Source: Rhodoferax sp. OV413 (GTDB lineage: Bacteria > Pseudomonadota > Gammaproteobacteria > Burkholderiales > Burkholderiaceae_C). From it: a stretch of DNA of 64,000 bases. How positions within the stretch are numbered: the first letter of the stretch is position 1; every line of letters starts with the position of its first letter. The position numbers were made by a program, and so were the translations under genes. The stretch spans positions 1 to 64,000 of the forward strand of contig CAMAWD010000017.1 in NCBI GenBank assembly GCA_945861785.1. The letters run 5' to 3'. Of the stretch, positions 61,474 through 64,000 are shown piece after piece. The notes under the pieces are model-generated. The model was given only the letters and a program-made list of their open reading frames with translations, did no database searches and had not been told where the DNA came from.

Positions 61474-63072
61474 ATGAATTCGTATTTCGACGTAGTCGTG
61501 CTGGGCTCGGGTATCGCCGGCTTGGCAACCGCATTGGCGGCGCAGCGCCTTGGCTTGAAAGCCGTGGTACTTGAAAAGGCGGAAAAGCTGGGTGGTGGCA
61601 CTTGCTACTCCAGCGGATTGATCTGGGTCGGATCGAACCATCTGGCCGGCGTACAAGGCATCGTCGATCCGCTGGCCGACGTATTGCAGTACATGCACTT
61701 CCTCGGTGGCGGCCAGGAAGACAAGCACAACATGGATACGTTCGTGCGCCAGGCACCAGAGGCTCTGCGGTTTTTCGAGGCCTGCGGCATACCCTTCCGA
61801 CTGGTCACGGGAACTGCGGACCACTACTTCAACGTGGCCCCGGGCGCGCTGCGTTACGGCCGGACCATCGAGGCCACATTGATCGCCGGCAGCGAGCTGG
61901 GCGCCTGGCAGGACAAGGTGGTCCGACCCGAGAACGCGCTTCATTGCGTGACGGCGGAAGAGCTTTTCGCGTCGCGCGGCCGCAACTGGGACGGCAGTTT
62001 CATGGCAGAACGCAAACGACAAGACCTGCGTGGCCTGGGTGTTGGACTGATCACACACTTCCTGCGCGCCGCACTCCGGGAGGGTGTGGAGGTGCGCACG
62101 GGCCAGAATGTCTCCGCAGTCGTGCCCGGCGTGGGGGTCACCCTGGACGATGGTGGCAGTATTCGGGCCGGCGCCGGCACGGTGATCGCCACCGGGGGTT
62201 ATGAATCCAACCCCGAGCTTGTAGCAAGTTTCGAAGGTATCCCGCAGTGGCATACCTGCTTTCCCGATTCGCTGCGCGGCGATGGCCTGGCGCTGGGCTC
62301 CCGTGCTGGCGGCGCCGTGCACGTGGTCCAGAACTCGTTGCAACTTTTCCTGGGTTTGCCGGTGCCGGTGGGTGCCACCGGACGGACCGAGATACGGCTG
62401 GCCGGCATCATCGAACTCACCAGCCCCCACACCATGGTGGTGAACGAACGCGGCCGGCGTTTCGCCGACGAATCGGTGTTCCAGCGCGTGGCCGCGCGTA
62501 TGCGCGAGTTCGACGTAGACCGCCACCAGCATGCCAATCTGCCTTGTTACCTGGTATTTGACAGCCAGTTCACGAAGCAATATTCGTTCGGCGGCATGCC
62601 GGTCGGGGAAATTCCACCCTGGGTTCAGTCTGCGCCGACGCCGGAGGCACTGGCACACAAGCTGGGCATCGATGCCGATGGCCTGACCCGCTCCATACAA
62701 CGCTTCAATGGTTTCGCGGAGAACGGCAAGGACGAGGATTTCGACCGCCATGGCGACTTGCGTTTCCCCGACCGGCCGACGCTGGGAACATTGCGCGAGG
62801 CGCCCTATTACGGCGTGCAATTGCGGCCGACCGGATCAGGCTCCGCTGGCCTCTTGACCAACGCCGACGCACAGGTGCTGGGGCATGACCGCTGCCCCAT
62901 AACCGGCCTTTATGCAATCGGCAATGCGGCTGCAAAAACCGAACTCGGCGTGGGTTACCAAGCCGGTCTGACCATGGCCTCCGGCATGACCTTTGGCCTG
63001 CTGGCTGCCAGGCAGATGGCGAAAGCGAAGGCCCAACAACCATGCGCCATTGGCCCCGGGAAGACTGCGTGA
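61474..63072 (+). CDS. FAD-dependent oxidoreductase (fumarate reductase/ketosteroid dehydrogenase-like)
   Basis: The 532-residue protein has an N-terminal FAD-binding Rossmann motif (VVVLGSGIAGLATALAAQRL) with VVLEKAEKLGGGTCYSSGLI, a central substrate domain, and a C-terminal FAD-closing segment (GLYAIGNAAAKTELGVGYQAG). This is the flavoprotein family of fumarate reductases, tricarballylate dehydrogenase and 3-ketosteroid dehydrogenases. In a Bug-receptor-linked cluster a dehydrogenase for an organic acid or cyclic ketone is plausible. The gene lies 2 nt after the Bug receptor gene, so they are translated together. Confidence 0.87.
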   Translation: MNSYFDVVVLGSGIAGLATALAAQRLGLKAVVLEKAEKLGGGTCYSSGLIWVGSNHLAGVQGIVDPLADVLQYMHFLGGGQEDKHNMDTFVRQAPEALRFFEACGIPFRLVTGTADHYFNVAPGALRYGRTIEATLIAGSELGAWQDKVVRPENALHCVTAEELFASRGRNWDGSFMAERKRQDLRGLGVGLITHFLRAALREGVEVRTGQNVSAVVPGVGVTLDDGGSIRAGAGTVIATGGYESNPELVASFEGIPQWHTCFPDSLRGDGLALGSRAGGAVHVVQNSLQLFLGLPVPVGATGRTEIRLAGIIELTSPHTMVVNERGRRFADESVFQRVAARMREFDVDRHQHANLPCYLVFDSQFTKQYSFGGMPVGEIPPWVQSAPTPEALAHKLGIDADGLTRSIQRFNGFAENGKDEDFDRHGDLRFPDRPTLGTLREAPYYGVQLRPTGSGSAGLLTNADAQVLGHDRCPITGLYAIGNAAAKTELGVGYQAGLTMASGMTFGLLAARQMAKAKAQQPCAIGPGKTA

Positions 63073-63130
63073 CGCTGTCAATCCAGCGCCTGTCGATCGG
63101 GCCCATGCAGCCGACTCCCCAATGCAATAA

Positions 63131-63382
63131 CAGGCTGCGGAGTTGCGGGCCATAGCGGCGCCCGCCGGAACACCACGCGCCGCCATCGTCCGGCTCAACC
63201 AGGAAATTGCGGCTGCGTCGGGCGTCAAGAGCATCCCGACCAACTGCGCGTCACTGCCGGGTGGCGCCACGATAGCGCAGACCGGCACCCCGGCCACGAC
63301 TTGCGCCGTCGGCGCTGCAAGTCCTGCACTGCGCAAGCGGATGGACAGCCGGACAGCGTGTATGTCACAATTAGTTTGCTAA
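63131..63382 (+). pseudogene. Second remnant of a Bug receptor C-terminus
   Basis: The 353-nt gap between the FAD oxidoreductase gene and the next receptor has no intact gene. From an in-frame stop at 63128-63130 the frame reads IAAPAGTPRAAIVRLNQEI, a hallmark of Bug receptors. It then becomes less similar but keeps a likely GTP and SPALRKRM segment, ending at a stop at 63380-63382. There is no start codon. It looks like the decayed 3' part of another receptor gene. Confidence 0.65.
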
Positions 63383-63425
63383 CCATGCCGGCACACACAG
63401 ACCGGCACCAGCAGGAGACGTGACG

Positions 63426-64000
63426 ATGCAAATGTCCTTTTTGACCCGGGTGTTTGGGCTGCTCCTGTTTGCCGCGGCAGCCTTCCCGGCATCTGCCCAG
63501 CCCTACCCCAACCGCCCGCTGCGACTGATCGTCCCCTATCCGGCAGGCGGACAACCAGACACCGTGGCCCGCATCGTGAGCAAGCAGATGTCGCTTGCGC
63601 TGGGTCAGCCAATCAACGTCGACAACATCGGTGGTGGCAGCGGCATACCGGCGATCATCGCCCTGACGGGTGCACGACCCGACGGCCACACCTTGATCGT
63701 CATGGACGCCGGCCACTGGGCCATCAGCCCCGCAGCGCGGTCGACACCGGTCCCGTACGATCCGGTGAAGTCCTTCACGCCGGTCGGCCTGGTCACGACA
63801 TCGTCCCTGTTCATCGCCGTGAATGAGGCGGTGGCGGCCACCAGCCTGGCGGAACTCGTCAGCTTGGTCCGGCAGAAACCCGGCGCACTGAACTACGGTT
63901 CCGCCGGTATCGGCAGCGTGCACCACCTGACAATCGAAGCGCTGAAGCAAGCGCTCGGCCTGGACATGGTGCATGTGCCGTTTCGTGGCACCAGCCAATC
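63426..64000 (+). CDS. Bug-type receptor (TctC family), 3' end cut by window
   Basis: The frame is open from ATG 63426, with AGGAG upstream, to the window end without a stop. A Sec signal (FLTRVFGLLLFAAAAFPASA) is followed by PYPNRPLRLIVPYPAGGQPD and VARIVSKQMSLALGQPINVD. VPFRGTSQ is the last visible segment. About 190 residues of a usual 320 or so are present. It belongs to the same family as the receptor at 60512 but is clearly a different paralogue, perhaps for another ligand. Confidence 0.93.
   Translation, partial: MQMSFLTRVFGLLLFAAAAFPASAQPYPNRPLRLIVPYPAGGQPDTVARIVSKQMSLALGQPINVDNIGGGSGIPAIIALTGARPDGHTLIVMDAGHWAISPAARSTPVPYDPVKSFTPVGLVTTSSLFIAVNEAVAATSLAELVSLVRQKPGALNYGSAGIGSVHHLTIEALKQALGLDMVHVPFRGTSQ

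Overview
This window is a stretch of chromosome from a GC-rich betaproteobacterium, most likely Burkholderiales and close to Comamonadaceae. The grounds are gene order and content: a division and cell-wall (dcw) cluster running murF-mraY-murD-ftsW-murG-murC-ddl-ftsQ-ftsA-ftsZ-lpxC, an alanine/lysine-repeat histone-H1-like protein, the ccsA-like/PP0621/pilS/pilR block beside ffh, and several Bug-type tripartite-tricarboxylate receptors. This placement is inferred from sequence recognition; no search was run. No rRNA, tRNA, insertion sequence or CRISPR array was recognised.

Layout. 1-13 kb: dcw cluster on the + strand. Most genes overlap by about 4 nt and form one transcription unit making lipid II and the divisome, ending with lpxC and an unannotated 58-residue membrane protein. 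13-18.6 kb: a transglutaminase-like protein (+), then ruvC, mtgA, a TonB/TolA-like protein and an RNase II-family exonuclease (-). 18.6-31 kb: mostly + strand housekeeping genes (rodA, a beta-hydroxyacid dehydrogenase, tldD, aroG behind a candidate attenuator, a thioredoxin-fold protein, accB-accC, prmA, a zinc-ribbon membrane protein and a PfkB kinase), with mpl on the - strand. 31-40.5 kb (-): the histone-like gene, nrdB and nrdA behind a pair of NrdR-type boxes, and the pilS-pilR two-component system with two membrane-protein genes. 40.5-45 kb: ffh, miaB and small genes of unknown or broad function.

45-51 kb (-): a signalling operon made of a PhnD-like periplasmic binding protein, a 1448-residue hybrid histidine kinase, and a response regulator whose HD-GYP output domain is cut short. 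51-56.3 kb: a carbohydrate island with a GH13 alpha-amylase-like enzyme diverging from a GH63/MGH1-type glucosidase plus a glucose-dehydrogenase-like SDR, with a LacI-type operator candidate between them. 56.6-64 kb (+): a catabolic and uptake region holding a Leu/Ile/Val-type binding protein, a VOC-fold protein, a NIPSNAP-like protein, an M29-like metalloprotein, an FAD oxidoreductase, two Bug receptors (the last cut by the window edge), and two decayed Bug-receptor C-termini.

The points most worth a second look are the candidate aroG attenuator, the HD-GYP truncation, the abrupt codon-usage change inside mraY near 1.78 kb, the NrdR box pair, the structured leader of the histone-like gene, and the catabolic region littered with receptor remnants.
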